DNA of 64,000 nucleotides from Tabrizicola sp. (GCF_030373185.1 NZ_JAUCZH010000003.1:186001-250000), one strand, 5' to 3'; shown: positions 34,547-44,833, counted from the first letter of the stretch. Numbers and translations: made by a program. Notes: generated by a model from the sequence alone, not told the origin.

Positions 34547-36007
34547 CTAATTTGCGCGGCGTGCGATCTCGTCCAGCGGGGGTTGATCGGGTTCTGGCGC
34601 GGGTTCCGGTTCTTCGGAAGGGGGCGGTGCGGGGCGGGCTTCCATCAGGGGCAGAAGTTCGGCCAGCCCCGGGGGCGCGTCCGAGGATGGCGGTGGTTCG
34701 CGCCACGACAGCGTATCGAAGCTGCCGCAGTTGTCACAGACCGGGTGCCACGCGGCGTGGATCGCCTGACATTTGTCGCAGCACCATTGCGGGCCGCGCG
34801 GAGCGGCGATGGCTTGGGCCACCAGCCCGCGAACGACGGAATCTTCCGCACCTTCCCCCCGGGAGATGGCCGCCAGTATGGCCAGTGACCGCTGCGTCGG
34901 GTGCCGGGTCGCGGTATCGCCAAGGGCGCGGCGGGCGGCGGGGAAATCTTCGGTGGCGATCAGAAGTTCGGCCAGCAGCATTCTGGTCTCATCGCTTTCC
35001 GGGCGCAGCGCCGTAAGCGTTCGGAAGCGTTTCAGCCGGTCAGCGGGGGTTTCGTCCGGTTCGATCTCGGCAAAGGCGGCGGCAAGGTCAGGGTGGGGCA
35101 TCACCTCCCACGCCTTTTTCAACACGCGTGTGGCGTGCTTCTTGTCGCCCTTTGTCACATAGCCGCGCGCGGCCATCGCGGCGGCGGGGATCAGGTCGGG
35201 TGACAGCCGGTTCGCCTCGATCGCGGCTTCGCGGGCCTCGATGCTTGCGGTATCGTCGAAAACGGTCTGGGCCTCTTGCAGCGCCAGCACCGCATCGCGG
35301 CGGCGGTAGACATCCTTTGGCAAGGCGCCGGCCTTCAACTTTGCCCCAAGCGTTGCCCGCGCACCGGACCAGTCGCCCGCGTCCGATTGCAGCTTCAGCA
35401 GGATATCCTGGGTTTCGGCATGTTTGGGGCGCAACTGGAACGCCTTCTCCGCCAGCTTGAGCGCTAGTTCGCGATCCCCTTCCGCCAGCTTTTGCTGCAA
35501 CAACCCGCGCACGCCGACAAATCGGGTGCTGTCGTCGGACAGAAGTACCTTGTAGGCCTCCGTCGCGCGCTTGCGGTCGCCTGCGGCCTCGGCGGCCTGT
35601 GCGACCAGAAGGGTCGTCAGTTCCGGTTTGCCCAGCAACCGTTCCGCCGTCTGCGCCCGGTTCAGCGCCAGCCGCGCCTCACCCGAGGCAAGCGCCATCA
35701 TCCCTTCGGACAGGGCGCGATAGCCCTTACGCTCGCGGTTGCGGTTGAAATAGCGGGAAATGGCGGTTTCATCGCCGTTCAGGAAATGGATCGTCGCGGC
35801 CAGCAAGCCCAAGAGCTTAAGCAAAAGCCAGACCGTGATGAAGATCAGAAGGCCCAGGATGACCGCCTGCATCGGGCCGATGGTAAATTCCCATCCCGCC
35901 ACGATGATCTGCATTGCCCCGCCGGTTTCCGAAAGCGCGCCCGCGCCCAGCGCCAGGGCGGCAATTGTCGCCACGAACAGGATGACCTTGGTCAAGGACC
36001 ACAGCAT
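34547..36007 (-). CDS. hemY: HemY-family TPR membrane protein with C-terminal zinc ribbon
   Basis: A 486-residue protein. Two membrane helices lie at about residues 3-25 and 45-70, then TPR-like helical repeats (residues about 90-400). A ribbon follows with CCDKCQAIHAAWHPVCDNCGSFDTLSW, and the tail is rich in Pro and Glu. ATG 36007 shares one base with the mic60 stop (TGATG). HemY proteins are linked to tetrapyrrole synthesis by position; this is not the HemY/HemG protoporphyrinogen oxidase. In alphaproteobacteria this gene neighbours mic60. Confidence 0.88.
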   Translation of the reverse strand: MLWSLTKVILFVATIAALALGAGALSETGGAMQIIVAGWEFTIGPMQAVILGLLIFITVWLLLKLLGLLAATIHFLNGDETAISRYFNRNRERKGYRALSEGMMALASGEARLALNRAQTAERLLGKPELTTLLVAQAAEAAGDRKRATEAYKVLLSDDSTRFVGVRGLLQQKLAEGDRELALKLAEKAFQLRPKHAETQDILLKLQSDAGDWSGARATLGAKLKAGALPKDVYRRRDAVLALQEAQTVFDDTASIEAREAAIEANRLSPDLIPAAAMAARGYVTKGDKKHATRVLKKAWEVMPHPDLAAAFAEIEPDETPADRLKRFRTLTALRPESDETRMLLAELLIATEDFPAARRALGDTATRHPTQRSLAILAAISRGEGAEDSVVRGLVAQAIAAPRGPQWCCDKCQAIHAAWHPVCDNCGSFDTLSWREPPPSSDAPPGLAELLPLMEARPAPPPSEEPEPAPEPDQPPLDEIARRAN

Positions 36008-37131
36008 CACAAAGCCCCCGCCAAAACCGCTTCAACCGCCAGCCGCGCCTTGGCTGACGCGATCCACTCTTCAAATGGGGCCTGCACATCCGGGCCAAGC
36101 GCGCCCAGTTCCAGAACGGCATCGGCAAGCCGCCCTTCAGCCAACGCAAACTCTGCGCGCGACAGAATGGCGTCCGGGTCTGCCCCGTCACGCGGGGTCA
36201 GGGACCGCGCCCCGGTCTGAGCCGCCAGAAAATCCACCAGCCGCGTAGTCCAGCCTGAGTCACTGGCATTTGCACGGGCAATCAGAAGCGCCGCGCGCGC
36301 CGACTCCGGGAAATCTGCCTGCAACTGGGCCAAGGGTGCAACACCATCGGCATATGGAGTCAGCGCCGCCTGAAGCTGTGCATCGGCAACCGCTTCCAGT
36401 TCAGCGGCGAACCCGCGGCCCGCGTTGACCGCCGCCGTCAGCACCTCAAGCGCGCGGGCCTGTGCTGCCGCTTCGGCAAGGGCCGCAGCTTCCGCTGCCC
36501 GGGCCTGGGCTTCGGCCTCCACCGCGGCCAGCCGGGCAAGCGCCGCGTCCACTTCACCCGTATCAGCCCCGCTTGCGGGCAGGTCTGCAACCTTCCGTTC
36601 AAGGTCGGCCAGCTTTGACGCCAGCGCTGCGGCAGAGGCATCGCCGCCCGTTGGCAGCGTCTCGATCACCAAAAGCCGACGGTCAAGGTCGTCCAGACCA
36701 GACAGATCAGGGGCAGGCGCTGCCTCCAGCGCTGCAACCCGGTCCGCAAGTCGGTCAACCGCTTGCCGCAACCCGCTTTCAAGACTGGCCCGTCCCGAGT
36801 CCAGCGAGGCAATCGCCGCGTCCAGCTTTTGATCAAGCGCGGCGATTTCGGCCGATCGGTCCGGCGCGGCGAGACCAAGGACGTTGAAATGCGAAAGCCC
36901 GAAGCCACCAAGCGCAGCCATAGCCCCGCCCAGAAGCGGCCCAAGAACCCCCGAGCGCCGCGCACGGGCTTTCAGTGCCGCTGGCGCGGGGTCGTCGAGG
37001 ACAGCCCCGGCCATGTTGTCGGCCACGGACTCCACCACCGCATCGGCACTGGTGTCTTCCGGTGAGGGCAGTTCTGGCCCGTCCACCGCCTCGGCGGGGG
37101 TGTCGGTTGCTGAGTCCGTGCGTCTGGTCAT
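36007..37131 (-). CDS. Alphaproteobacterial Mic60/mitofilin homologue
   Basis: A 374-residue protein with a low-complexity acidic N-terminus, one membrane helix (residues about 60-80, SGVLGPLLGGAMAALGGFGLS), then a long Ala/Glu/Leu-rich coiled coil (residues about 95-250) and the C-terminal mitofilin-like domain (FAELEAVADAQLQAALTPYADGVAPLAQLQADFP). The hemD-mic60-hemY order matches the known alphaproteobacterial locus; such proteins shape intracytoplasmic membranes. ATG 37131 was chosen over 37164 on spacing to AAAGGG. Confidence 0.82.
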   Translation of the reverse strand: MTRRTDSATDTPAEAVDGPELPSPEDTSADAVVESVADNMAGAVLDDPAPAALKARARRSGVLGPLLGGAMAALGGFGLSHFNVLGLAAPDRSAEIAALDQKLDAAIASLDSGRASLESGLRQAVDRLADRVAALEAAPAPDLSGLDDLDRRLLVIETLPTGGDASAAALASKLADLERKVADLPASGADTGEVDAALARLAAVEAEAQARAAEAAALAEAAAQARALEVLTAAVNAGRGFAAELEAVADAQLQAALTPYADGVAPLAQLQADFPESARAALLIARANASDSGWTTRLVDFLAAQTGARSLTPRDGADPDAILSRAEFALAEGRLADAVLELGALGPDVQAPFEEWIASAKARLAVEAVLAGAL

Positions 37132-37187
37132 GGATCGGCCCTTTCGCCTGCGGCCTATGTCCACCTAAGCACTGGCAGCCCTTGGGT

Positions 37188-37931
37188 TCAAGGCGCGGAG
37201 CGCAATTCCAGTAGCCGCCCGACTGCCTCTTGCATGGCGTCGGCATCTGGCCGCCGGGCCATTTCCAGCGCGGCATGGGGCAGACCGGTCAAAGCCGAGA
37301 CCACGGCGTCGCTCATTGCGGCCAGCAGAAGTTCGGCGCAAAGCCCGTTTGGCAGGGCCGCGCGCAACAAGGTGGCGGTCCGGGGGGAAAACACGGGCAG
37401 GATCACCGGGCCGGGCTGGAGCAAGATCTCCACCGCTTCCGCCGTCAGGGGTTGGACTTGCTGACGGTAGAGGACGGCCGATTCAGTCTCTAATCCTGCG
37501 GAAATCAGCCTTTCGGCCACCTCGCCGCGGGTGTCTTCACCACGCAGGTGCAAAAGCCGTCCGGCTGGCGGATCAGCCAGAACCGCCGCCACCAGCGCGC
37601 TGGCGTCGCCATCGGCGGACGTGGCTTCAAACCCGGCTGCCTGCGCCTGCGCCGCCGTCCGGTTGCCAACGCAAAAGGCGCGCTTCGGCAGGGAGACGCC
37701 CAGTCGCGCCGCCGCCTCTACCCCGGTGGCAGAGGTCAGGATCACAGCCGCAAACGGCCCTTCCGGCAAGGTCGGGGTCAGATAGACCGGGGTCATCAAG
37801 GGGGTGATCACCGCCCGCACCCTTGGCCCGAACCGCGCGTCCAGCGCCCCGGCAAAGGCGCGCGACTGCGGCTCTGGCCGTGTCAGCAGTACGGGGATAG
37901 CGTTGCCTGTGGATTGTCTCGCCATGTGCAT
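37188..37931 (-). CDS. hemD: Uroporphyrinogen-III synthase
   Basis: A 247-residue protein that closes hydroxymethylbilane to uroporphyrinogen III. Two alternating alpha/beta domains are visible: [16 protein letters not shown] near the start, [35 protein letters not shown] and [18 protein letters not shown]. Sequence conservation in this family is low, so the call also rests on context with hemY. ATG 37931 follows CAGGT; ATG 37925 is equally possible. It is divergent from tsaD, 38 bases away. Confidence 0.85.
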   Translation of the reverse strand: MHMARQSTGNAIPVLLTRPEPQSRAFAGALDARFGPRVRAVITPLMTPVYLTPTLPEGPFAAVILTSATGVEAAARLGVSLPKRAFCVGNRTAAQAQAAGFEATSADGDASALVAAVLADPPAGRLLHLRGEDTRGEVAERLISAGLETESAVLYRQQVQPLTAEAVEILLQPGPVILPVFSPRTATLLRAALPNGLCAELLLAAMSDAVVSALTGLPHAALEMARRPDADAMQEAVGRLLELRSAP

Positions 37932-37969
37932 GGTGTTACCTGCCGTGCATCCATCACGCAACGGCGGCC

Positions 37970-39055
37970 ATGAACCGGACCCTTACTCTTCTCGGCATCG
38001 AAAGCAGTTGCGACGATACCGCTGCTGCGGTCGTGCGTCTGACGCCCGGTGAGACCCCCCTGATCCTGTCGTCCGAGGTGTTGGGCCAGACCAGCTTGCA
38101 CGCGGCCTTTGGTGGTGTCGTTCCCGAAATCGCCGCCCGCGCCCATGCCGAGCGGTTGGACGGCTGTGTCGAAGACGCGCTGGCACATGCCGGGGTCACG
38201 CTGGACGGGCTTGACGGGATCGCGGTGACGGCTGGGCCGGGCCTGATTGGCGGGGTGTTGTCGGGCGTGATGCTGGCCCGTGGCCTTGCCGCCGCGCGGA
38301 GGCTGCCCCTGATGGCGGTGAACCACCTTGCGGGCCATGCGCTGACGCCCCGGCTGACCGATGGGATAGGCTTTCCCTATGTCATGTTGCTGGTATCGGG
38401 CGGGCATTGCCAGTTTCTGCTGGTTGAAGGCGTGGACCGCTTTCGCCGTCTGGGTGGCACCATTGACGACGCCCCGGGCGAGGCGTTCGACAAGACTGCC
38501 AAGCTCCTTGGCCTGCCGCAACCCGGCGGCCCTGCGGTTGAGGCCGAGGCTTTGCTGGGCGACCCCAAGCGCTTTCACTTTCCGCGCCCTTTGCTGGACC
38601 GGCCGGGTTGTGACATGTCCTTTTCTGGCTTGAAGACGGCACTTTTGCGCGCGCGCGATGCGCTGATTGCCGAAAAGGGCGGGATCACCTTGCAGGACCG
38701 CCGCGACCTTTGTGCAGGCTTTCAGGCCGCCGTGGCCGAGGTTCTGGCCATCAAGACCGACCGGGCGCTTGCGATGGTGGGCGATGTCACAGCCCTTGCC
38801 GTGGCCGGTGGCGTGGCGGCAAACAAGACCATTCGCGCCATGTTAGAGACTGCTTCGGCCCGTCATGGCACCCCTTTTCTGGCGCCGCCCCTGCGGCTTT
38901 GCACCGACAATGCCGCGATGATCGCATGGGCCGGGATCGAGCGGTTGCGGGCGGGGATTGCGCCCTCGTCCGACTTTGTCGCCCGGCCGCGCTGGCCTTT
39001 GGATGACACAGCGCCCGCCCTGTTGGGGTCTGGCAAGAAAGGGGCCAAGGCATGA
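37970..39055 (+). CDS. tsaD: tRNA threonylcarbamoyladenosine transferase
   Basis: A 361-residue Kae1/TsaD protein that transfers threonylcarbamoyl to A37 of ANN-decoding tRNAs. [15 protein letters not shown] begins the ASKHA fold. The metal-binding histidines are in [22 protein letters not shown] and the C-terminal [13 protein letters not shown] and [11 protein letters not shown] are typical. Its partner tsaE lies about 11 kb away. The gpsA start overlaps its stop by four bases. Confidence 0.96.
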   Translation: MNRTLTLLGIESSCDDTAAAVVRLTPGETPLILSSEVLGQTSLHAAFGGVVPEIAARAHAERLDGCVEDALAHAGVTLDGLDGIAVTAGPGLIGGVLSGVMLARGLAAARRLPLMAVNHLAGHALTPRLTDGIGFPYVMLLVSGGHCQFLLVEGVDRFRRLGGTIDDAPGEAFDKTAKLLGLPQPGGPAVEAEALLGDPKRFHFPRPLLDRPGCDMSFSGLKTALLRARDALIAEKGGITLQDRRDLCAGFQAAVAEVLAIKTDRALAMVGDVTALAVAGGVAANKTIRAMLETASARHGTPFLAPPLRLCTDNAAMIAWAGIERLRAGIAPSSDFVARPRWPLDDTAPALLGSGKKGAKA

Positions 39056-40008
39056 TCGGCATCGTGGGGGCCGGGGCGTTTGGAACCGCTCTGGCCGTGG
39101 CCCTTGCCAAGGGCGGGCGGCGGGTGCGCCTTTGGGCGCGCGACCCGGCGCAGGTTCATGCCATGCAGGAAACGCGCCGGAATGATGGGGCCTTGCCGGG
39201 GGTGATGCTGCCTGAAAACGTCTCTGTGCATGCTGAAATCGCCGAAGTCTGTGGCGGGCAGGCGCTGCTGCTGTCCACCCCGATGCAAAGCCTTGGCGCG
39301 CTTTTGGACGCATGGCCGCAGATCGACACCCGTCAGCCCTTGGTGGCGTGCTGCAAGGGGATCGACCTTGCCACCCTGCGCGGCCCGGTTGCCCTCATCG
39401 AGACCCGCCGCCCGGGGGCAATGGCGGCCATTCTGACCGGACCCAGCTTTGCCGCCGACATCGCCAAGGGTCTGCCAACCGCCCTGACGCTGGCCATGAC
39501 CAGCGATGGGGCAGCGTTGCAGGAACTTCTGTCCACCCCGACCCTTCGGCTTTACCGGACCGATGATGTCCGGGGAGCGGAATTGGGCGGCGCCTTGAAG
39601 AATGTGATCGCCATTGCCGCCGGCACCGTGATCGGTGCAGGGCTGGGCGACAGCGCCCGCGCGGCGCTGATGACACGCGGCTATGCCGAGATGGTGCGTC
39701 TGGCCACCGCCATTGGCGCAAGGTCCGAGACTTTGGCGGGGCTTTCGGGCTTTGGCGATCTGGTCCTGACCTGCACCTCTGCCCAATCCCGCAACTTCCG
39801 CTACGGCGAGGCTTTGGGGCGGCAAGAAGTGTTTGACCCCAATGTCACCGTCGAGGGCGTCGCCACCGCCCGCGCCGTGCGGAAGCTGGCCGAAGGCTTG
39901 GGCATCGACATGCCGGTCACGGCGATGGTGGATGCCCTTGCCCTTGGACAGATCAGCCTTGAAGATGCCATCGGCCAGCTGATGCGCCGGCCCCTCAAAC
40001 AGGAATGA
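39052..40008 (+). CDS. gpsA: Glycerol-3-phosphate dehydrogenase [NAD(P)+]
   Basis: A 318-residue dehydrogenase producing sn-glycerol 3-phosphate for phospholipids. The Rossmann loop is [33 protein letters not shown] and [11 protein letters not shown] follow, with the catalytic lysine in [17 protein letters not shown]. The C-terminal helical domain is complete. Both ends overlap neighbours by four bases (ATGA), so tsaD, gpsA, the YciI gene and the EVE gene form one coupled operon. Confidence 0.97.
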   Translation: MIGIVGAGAFGTALAVALAKGGRRVRLWARDPAQVHAMQETRRNDGALPGVMLPENVSVHAEIAEVCGGQALLLSTPMQSLGALLDAWPQIDTRQPLVACCKGIDLATLRGPVALIETRRPGAMAAILTGPSFAADIAKGLPTALTLAMTSDGAALQELLSTPTLRLYRTDDVRGAELGGALKNVIAIAAGTVIGAGLGDSARAALMTRGYAEMVRLATAIGARSETLAGLSGFGDLVLTCTSAQSRNFRYGEALGRQEVFDPNVTVEGVATARAVRKLAEGLGIDMPVTAMVDALALGQISLEDAIGQLMRRPLKQE

Positions 40009-40283
40009 CCATGCGTTTTGCCCTCGTCTGCCTTGATAAACCCAACGCCCTGCAAACCCGCGTCGAAAACCGCGCCGCGCATCTGGCGCATATCGAAGCC
40101 TCTGGCGTGGTCGAACAGGCCGGTCCCTTCATTGATGCTGCCGGGCAGATGTGCGGCAGTCTGGTGATCCTTGGAGTCCAGACCCGCGCCGAGGCCGAGG
40201 CCTGGGCCGAAGCGGACCCCTATGCCAAGGCGGGGCTGTTCCAGTCGGTGATGATCCAGGAATGGAAGCGGGTGATCGGATGA
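40005..40283 (+). CDS. YciI-family protein
   Basis: A 92-residue ferredoxin-like YciI protein: RAAHLAHIEASGVVEQAGPF carries the conserved His before a helix, and EADPYAKAGLFQSVMIQEWKRV is the typical second half. The family includes an experimentally supported dehalogenase-like activity in few cases; the role here is unknown. It overlaps gpsA and the EVE gene by four bases on each side. Confidence 0.88.
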   Translation: MTMRFALVCLDKPNALQTRVENRAAHLAHIEASGVVEQAGPFIDAAGQMCGSLVILGVQTRAEAEAWAEADPYAKAGLFQSVMIQEWKRVIG

Positions 40284-40699
40284 ATTACTGGCTGTTCAAA
40301 TCCGAGCCTGATGTCTGGGGCTGGGACCATCAGGTCGCCAAGGGCGATGAGGGTGAAGAATGGCACGGCGTCCGCAACTATCAGGCGCGCAATAACATGC
40401 GGGCGATGAAGGTTGGGGATCTGGGGTTCTTCTATCATTCCAACATCGGGAAAGAGGTGGTGGGGATCGTCGAGGTCTGCCGCGAAAGCACGCCTGACAG
40501 CACCACCGATGACCCGCGCTGGGACTGCGTCTGGATCAAGGCGGTTCGACCGTTCAAGCGCGCGGTCAGCCTAGAAGAGTGCAAGGTGCAGCCGGGGCTG
40601 GAAAAGATGGTGCTGGTCAACAACACACGGCTGTCGGTGCAGCCAGTGTCCCCCGAGGAATGGGAGATTGTCTGTCGGATGGGCGGTGTGGAGCCGTGA
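40280..40699 (+). CDS. EVE domain protein
   Basis: A 139-residue EVE/PUA-like protein (MNYWLFKSEPDVWGWD; EEWHGVRNYQARNNMRAMKVGDLGFFYHS; then VGIVEV). The family binds modified bases in nucleic acids, such as 5-methylcytosine derivatives; stand-alone forms are common in proteobacteria. ATG 40280 overlaps the YciI gene by four bases. It is the last gene before the structured gene-free stretch. Confidence 0.92.
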   Translation: MNYWLFKSEPDVWGWDHQVAKGDEGEEWHGVRNYQARNNMRAMKVGDLGFFYHSNIGKEVVGIVEVCRESTPDSTTDDPRWDCVWIKAVRPFKRAVSLEECKVQPGLEKMVLVNNTRLSVQPVSPEEWEIVCRMGGVEP

Positions 40700-41023
40700 A
40701 TGCGTTGCCCGCTTTCCAAGGCGGCGCTGAACAGCAGTATTGGGCTTTCCGGCCAAGTCTTTCTTGCCAAGTCGTTCCGGCAGGGCGACAATCGGCATTG
40801 AGTAATGGAATGGAGGGCGCCGTACCCCTACGGAACCCTCCACCCAACCCACGCGCACACCCCAAGCACCGCACGTGATCTGTAAAGGGTCCCGGGCGTC
40901 CTGCCCTGACAAGGCAGTGATGCGCCGAATCTGCTGCCCCCGGCAACACGCGAATATGGAAGCCTTTATTCAAATGCAGAGACCCGCGCCCAAGGCGCGG
41001 GTCTGTGGCGAGCCTTGGCGGCG
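40700..41023. ncRNA. Gene-free stretch with several hairpins; candidate structured RNA
   Basis: There is no credible gene in 324 bases. Three hairpins occur in a row: 40811-40842 (TGGAGGG/CCCTCCA with inner CCGTA/TACGG and a CCCC loop), 40895-40926 (GGCG/CGCC enclosing CTGCC/GGCAG) and 40933-40947 (GCTGCC/GGCAAC). A perfect 10-bp stem-loop at 40981-41003 ends the stretch. I recognise no known RNA family: no tmRNA, SRP RNA or RNase P signature. The strand is undecided because the hairpins work in both directions. Confidence 0.35.
40981..41003 (-). terminator. Stem-loop after the DUF2853 gene
   Basis: A perfect 10-bp inverted repeat (GACCCGCGCC and GGCGCGGGTC, three-base loop), 21 bases past the stop of the minus-strand gene. 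On that strand it is followed by TCTGCATTTG, a weak U-run, so termination is likely but not certain. Confidence 0.6.
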
Positions 41024-41365
41024 CTATTTGTAGGCGGCTTCCTTGCCGAAATGCTTGACCAGCAGATAATAGAACACGGCACGGTACTTGTTGCGTTCGG
41101 ACTTGCCGTAGGTGTCTACGGCGGCGTTGATGCCTTCCATCAAGGCAGGGCCATCCTGAAGCCCCAGCTTCTTGATCAGAAAGCTGTTCTTGACCCGCTC
41201 CAGCTCGGCCGAATCCGATGCGGCGACAGTCTGGGCATCATTGTCATAGATCGCAGGGCCGCAGCCGATGGTGACCTTGGTCAGAAGGGCCATGTCCGGC
41301 GTGATGTTGCATTTGTTCTTCAGATCGTCCGCGTATTTCGCGATCAGTTCGTCGCGCTTGCCCAT
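41024..41365 (-). CDS. DUF2853 family protein
   Basis: A 113-residue small helical protein (MGKRDELIAKYADDLKNKCNITPDMALLTKVTIGCGPAIYD, with the tail RAVFYYLLVKHFGKEAAY). The pattern matches the DUF2853 family as I remember it; its function is unknown. AGGAAAA lies upstream of the ATG. It stands between the ahcY terminus (about 210 bases upstream) and the structured stretch. Confidence 0.75.
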   Translation of the reverse strand: MGKRDELIAKYADDLKNKCNITPDMALLTKVTIGCGPAIYDNDAQTVAASDSAELERVKNSFLIKKLGLQDGPALMEGINAAVDTYGKSERNKYRAVFYYLLVKHFGKEAAYK

Positions 41366-41577
41366 GAGTTTTCCTCGTTCCGTTACCCGTCTCCGAATGT
41401 GGCGAGACCAAGGCAGCTTACGGAAACAGGATCAAACGGCAACGGGAAAGATCGTCGACCTTTCCCCACAGGCGGCATCACGGAAGATGCCGCCCCCGGG
41501 CCGCTCGGTTCCCGCGGGGGCCAAAGGGCCTTGCCGGCGGCCAAGAATTCCTGGCTGCCGGCAGGCTGATGCGGGGA

Positions 41578-42960
41578 TCAGTAGCGGTAGTGGTCCGACT
41601 TGAACGGGCCTTCGGGTTTCACGCCGATGTAGTCGGCCTGATCCTTGCGCAGTTCGGTCAGTTTGACGCCAATCTTCTTCAGGTGCAGGCGGGCAACCTT
41701 TTCGTCCAGCGCCTTGGGCAGGATATAGACGCCGGGGGCGTAATCCTGGCCCTTGGTCCACAGCTCGATCTGCGCCAGCACCTGGTTGGTGAATGAGGCA
41801 GACATCACGAAGGATGGATGGCCAGTGGCGTTGCCAAGGTTCAGAAGGCGGCCTTCCGAAAGAAGGATGATCCGGTTGCCCGAGGGCATCTCGATCATGT
41901 CGACCTGTTCCTTGATGTTGGTCCACTTGTGGTTGCGCAGGGACGCGACCTGGATCTCGTTGTCGAAGTGGCCGATGTTGCCGACGATGGCCATGTCCTT
42001 CATCTCGCGCAGATGCTCGATGCGGATCACGTCCTTGTTGCCGGTGGTGGTGATGAAGATGTCAGCGGATGACACTTCGTCTTCCAGAAGGGTCACCTCA
42101 AAGCCGTCCATCGCGGCCTGGAGGGCGCAGATCGGGTCAACCTCGGTCACCTTCACTCGCGCGCCGGCACCGCGGAGCGAGGCGGCGGAGCCCTTGCCCA
42201 CGTCGCCGTAACCGCAGACCACAGCAACCTTGCCAGCCATCATCGTATCCGTGGCGCGGCGGATGCCATCGACCAGCGATTCCTTGCAGCCGTACTTGTT
42301 GTCGAACTTCGACTTGGTGACAGAGTCGTTCACGTTGATCGCCGGGAAGGGCAGTTCGCCCTTCTTGTGGAGATCATAAAGGCGGTGGACGCCGGTGGTG
42401 GTTTCTTCCGACACGCCCTTGATGGCGGCCTTGGTCTTGGTGAAGAAACCGGGGGCTTCCTTCATGCGCTTGTAGATTTGCAGCTTGATCACCTCTTCCT
42501 CTTCCGAGGCGGGGACGGGGATGATCTCTTCGCCAGCTTCGGCGCGCGCGCCCAGAAGGACGTAAAGCGTGGCGTCGCCGCCATCATCAAGGATCATGTT
42601 CGCGCCCTCGGGGAACATGAAGGACCGGTCGAGGTAATCCCAGTGTTCGGTCAGGGTCTGGCCCTTGACGGCAAAGACCGGGGTGCCACCGGCGGCAATC
42701 GCGGCGGCGGCGTGGTCCTGGGTGGAGAAGATGTTGCATGACGCCCAGCGCACGTCGGCACCAAGGGCGGTCAGCGTCTCGATCAGCACCGCGGTCTGGA
42801 TCGTCATGTGCAACGATCCGACGATGCGCGCACCCTTGAGCGGCTGCGAGGGGCCAAACTCTTCCCGGCAAGCCATCAGACCCGGCATTTCGGTTTCGGC
42901 GATGGTCAGCTCCTTGCGGCCGTATTCGGCCAGAGCAATGTCCTTGACGATGTAATCCAT
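41578..42960 (-). CDS. ahcY: Adenosylhomocysteinase
   Basis: A 460-residue SAH hydrolase (S-adenosylhomocysteine to adenosine and homocysteine). NAD-binding [20 protein letters not shown], substrate-domain [25 protein letters not shown] with the catalytic Lys, and the C-terminal PFKSDHYRY are all present. ATG 42960 follows AGGA; the 141 codons upstream in frame are a non-conserved extension and were left out. I looked for an SAH riboswitch in the 170 bases upstream and saw none. Confidence 0.97.
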   Translation of the reverse strand: MDYIVKDIALAEYGRKELTIAETEMPGLMACREEFGPSQPLKGARIVGSLHMTIQTAVLIETLTALGADVRWASCNIFSTQDHAAAAIAAGGTPVFAVKGQTLTEHWDYLDRSFMFPEGANMILDDGGDATLYVLLGARAEAGEEIIPVPASEEEEVIKLQIYKRMKEAPGFFTKTKAAIKGVSEETTTGVHRLYDLHKKGELPFPAINVNDSVTKSKFDNKYGCKESLVDGIRRATDTMMAGKVAVVCGYGDVGKGSAASLRGAGARVKVTEVDPICALQAAMDGFEVTLLEDEVSSADIFITTTGNKDVIRIEHLREMKDMAIVGNIGHFDNEIQVASLRNHKWTNIKEQVDMIEMPSGNRIILLSEGRLLNLGNATGHPSFVMSASFTNQVLAQIELWTKGQDYAPGVYILPKALDEKVARLHLKKIGVKLTELRKDQADYIGVKPEGPFKSDHYRY

Positions 42961-43128
42961 ACGGTCCTGCCATGAGTGTTCTGCTTGCGCAGCCGCAAGC
43001 CGGTTTCTGATCTGGACCGGGCCATAGCAAATGCAGGCGCGCAAGACAACGCGACAGAGGCGTGCTTGGGCGAGCTTGCCAAAACGGGCAAGTTGTGAAG
43101 AGTGCGGGGAAGCCGAAAAGGAATGCGG

Positions 43129-44073
43129 ATGACCCCCAGCCAACGCCATGACTGCGCTGTCGCCTTCTGCTGCGACCGGAAGTTCTTCCATCTGGCGCTG
43201 TTCATGATCCGCCAGATCGACTTTCACAATCCGGATCGCCGGTTTGATTTTGTCATCTCGACGGAAGACGATCTGCAGGTGCCGGATTGGGCGATTTCGT
43301 TGGGCATTGTCTTGCAAAGACCGGCGGCGCTGCCAGAGGTGGCGAACCATCCGAAGATGAAGGGAAAGCAGACCTGCCTGCACCGGCTTTCCCTTTCGCG
43401 CCAGTTGCAGGGGCGATATCGGCGCATCTTGTATATCGACAGCGACATGTTTGTCGAAGGCGGGGACTTCAACCGACTGTTCGGGATGGACATCGGATCA
43501 CATGCGCTGGGTATGGCGCTGGATCTGCGCTATTTCATGGTCGCGGAATTCCACGCGCCCGAATTCAGGCTGGCCGGGCTTCCGGCCAAGCCATACGCGA
43601 ATACCGGCCTGCAACTGATCGATACGCGCGCCTTTTGCGACCAGGAGATCGAGCAGCGCTCATATGACGCCCTGAAGACATATCCGCATGCGATCGAGCT
43701 TTCAGACCAATCGATGACGAACATTGCCCTGCAAGGGAAATTTGCCCAATTGGCACCGTGCTGGAACTGGCAGCTTAGCGCCCGCCTGCCGCTGGTCACG
43801 CTGCGCTATCCGGTCTTTGTGCGGCATTTCATCGCCGCGACAAAGCCGGACCGGGATTCCTCGGGCAAGCTCGACCCCCGGTTCAATCTGGCCTACCGCG
43901 AATTCGTGACCCGGTTCATGCCGGACTATTTGCCGACCATCTGCCCGCCTTGCGACCCGGCCCCGGTGTCCTTCAAGGATCTGTCGAAGATGGTCTTGAA
44001 ACACGTTGGCGCCAGCCGTCTGATCGGTGACTTTCTGGCACGCTACCCTGACCCCTACCGCGCGAAGATCTGA
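43129..44073 (+). CDS. Glycosyltransferase family 8-like protein
   Basis: A 314-residue transferase. The GT8-type metal motif DxD is Asp104/Asp106 in [34 protein letters not shown] precedes it, as in lipopolysaccharide galactosyl/glucosyltransferases, and [15 protein letters not shown] follows. ATG 43129 fits AAAAGGA best. The acceptor is unknown. It is divergent from ahcY and followed 12 bases later by the HD hydrolase. Confidence 0.82.
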   Translation: MTPSQRHDCAVAFCCDRKFFHLALFMIRQIDFHNPDRRFDFVISTEDDLQVPDWAISLGIVLQRPAALPEVANHPKMKGKQTCLHRLSLSRQLQGRYRRILYIDSDMFVEGGDFNRLFGMDIGSHALGMALDLRYFMVAEFHAPEFRLAGLPAKPYANTGLQLIDTRAFCDQEIEQRSYDALKTYPHAIELSDQSMTNIALQGKFAQLAPCWNWQLSARLPLVTLRYPVFVRHFIAATKPDRDSSGKLDPRFNLAYREFVTRFMPDYLPTICPPCDPAPVSFKDLSKMVLKHVGASRLIGDFLARYPDPYRAKI

Positions 44074-44085
44074 GGGGGCGTGACG

Positions 44086-44676
44086 ATGGCAGCGCGCGCC
44101 TGGCAGCGGATGTTATCGGGGCGCAGGCTGGACCTGCTGGACCCGACCCCGATGGATATTGAAGTGGAAGATATCGCCCATGGCCTTGCCTTTGTCGCAC
44201 GGTGGAACGGGCAAACGCGCGGGGACTGGCCCTATTCGGTGGCGGAACATTCGCTCTTGGTCGAGGAACTCTTCAGCCGAGCCAATCCGGGCATTGCCGC
44301 CCGCTGGCAATTGGCAGCGGTGCTGCATGACGCGCCGGAATATGTGATCGGTGACATGATCAGCCCGGTCAAGGCGGCGGTCGGGCCGGGTTATGGTGAA
44401 TTGGACCAACGGCTTTCAGTTGCAATTCACCTGCGCTTCGGGCTGCCCGCGATGCTGCCCCTGCCGATCAAGAAGGCGATCAAGACCGCCGACAGGATCA
44501 GCGCCTGGCTGGAAGCGGTGCGGATTGCCGGCTTTCAGGAGACAGAGGCCAACAAATTGTTTGGCAAGCCACAGCCAGAGGTCATCCGCGGGCTGGAAAT
44601 CCGGTTGCGTCCGCCCAGAGAGGTGCGGGAAGACTATGTCGCAAGGGTGCAATCCTTGTTGCAGGCCAGCGTCTGA
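44086..44676 (+). CDS. HD-domain phosphohydrolase (YfbR-like)
   Basis: A 196-residue HD protein: SVAEHSLLVEELF provides the first His, AAVLHDAPEYVIGD the HD pair, and KTADRISAWLEAV the final Asp, the metal set of HD hydrolases. YfbR-type members dephosphorylate deoxynucleoside monophosphates; activity on nucleotides is inferred. ATG 44086 lies seven bases from GAGGGGG. GTG 44080 is an alternative but sits too close to that site. Confidence 0.82.
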   Translation: MAARAWQRMLSGRRLDLLDPTPMDIEVEDIAHGLAFVARWNGQTRGDWPYSVAEHSLLVEELFSRANPGIAARWQLAAVLHDAPEYVIGDMISPVKAAVGPGYGELDQRLSVAIHLRFGLPAMLPLPIKKAIKTADRISAWLEAVRIAGFQETEANKLFGKPQPEVIRGLEIRLRPPREVREDYVARVQSLLQASV

Positions 44677-44833
44677 GGCACGAGACAGCCCAGCCTTGCG
44701 GATGATTTTCTTGAATGACCGGGATTGAATGGGCCATGGCGCGCCACTGACCGAAGCGGGACAATTTCTGCGCAATCTATGGTTCTATTCCGCAAGTCTG
44801 AGCGTTGCGGAATTCTCTCCATTCCAGCAATGA

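Noticed and set aside
37970-39055. tsaD as an O-sialoglycoprotein endopeptidase
   Set aside because: This is an outdated label for the family; the HxxGH motif belongs to the TsaD/Kae1 transferase.
40571-40973. Minus-strand frames of 113-118 codons in the gap after the EVE gene
   Set aside because: They show no family pattern, overlap the EVE gene and cross the hairpins.
42961-43128. SAH or SAM riboswitch ahead of ahcY
   Set aside because: I searched for the conserved core strings and stems by eye and found none.
42961-43383. A 141-residue N-terminal extension of ahcY
   Set aside because: Adenosylhomocysteinase normally begins near MDYIVKDI, and AGGA precedes that ATG. The extension overlaps the divergent transferase gene.
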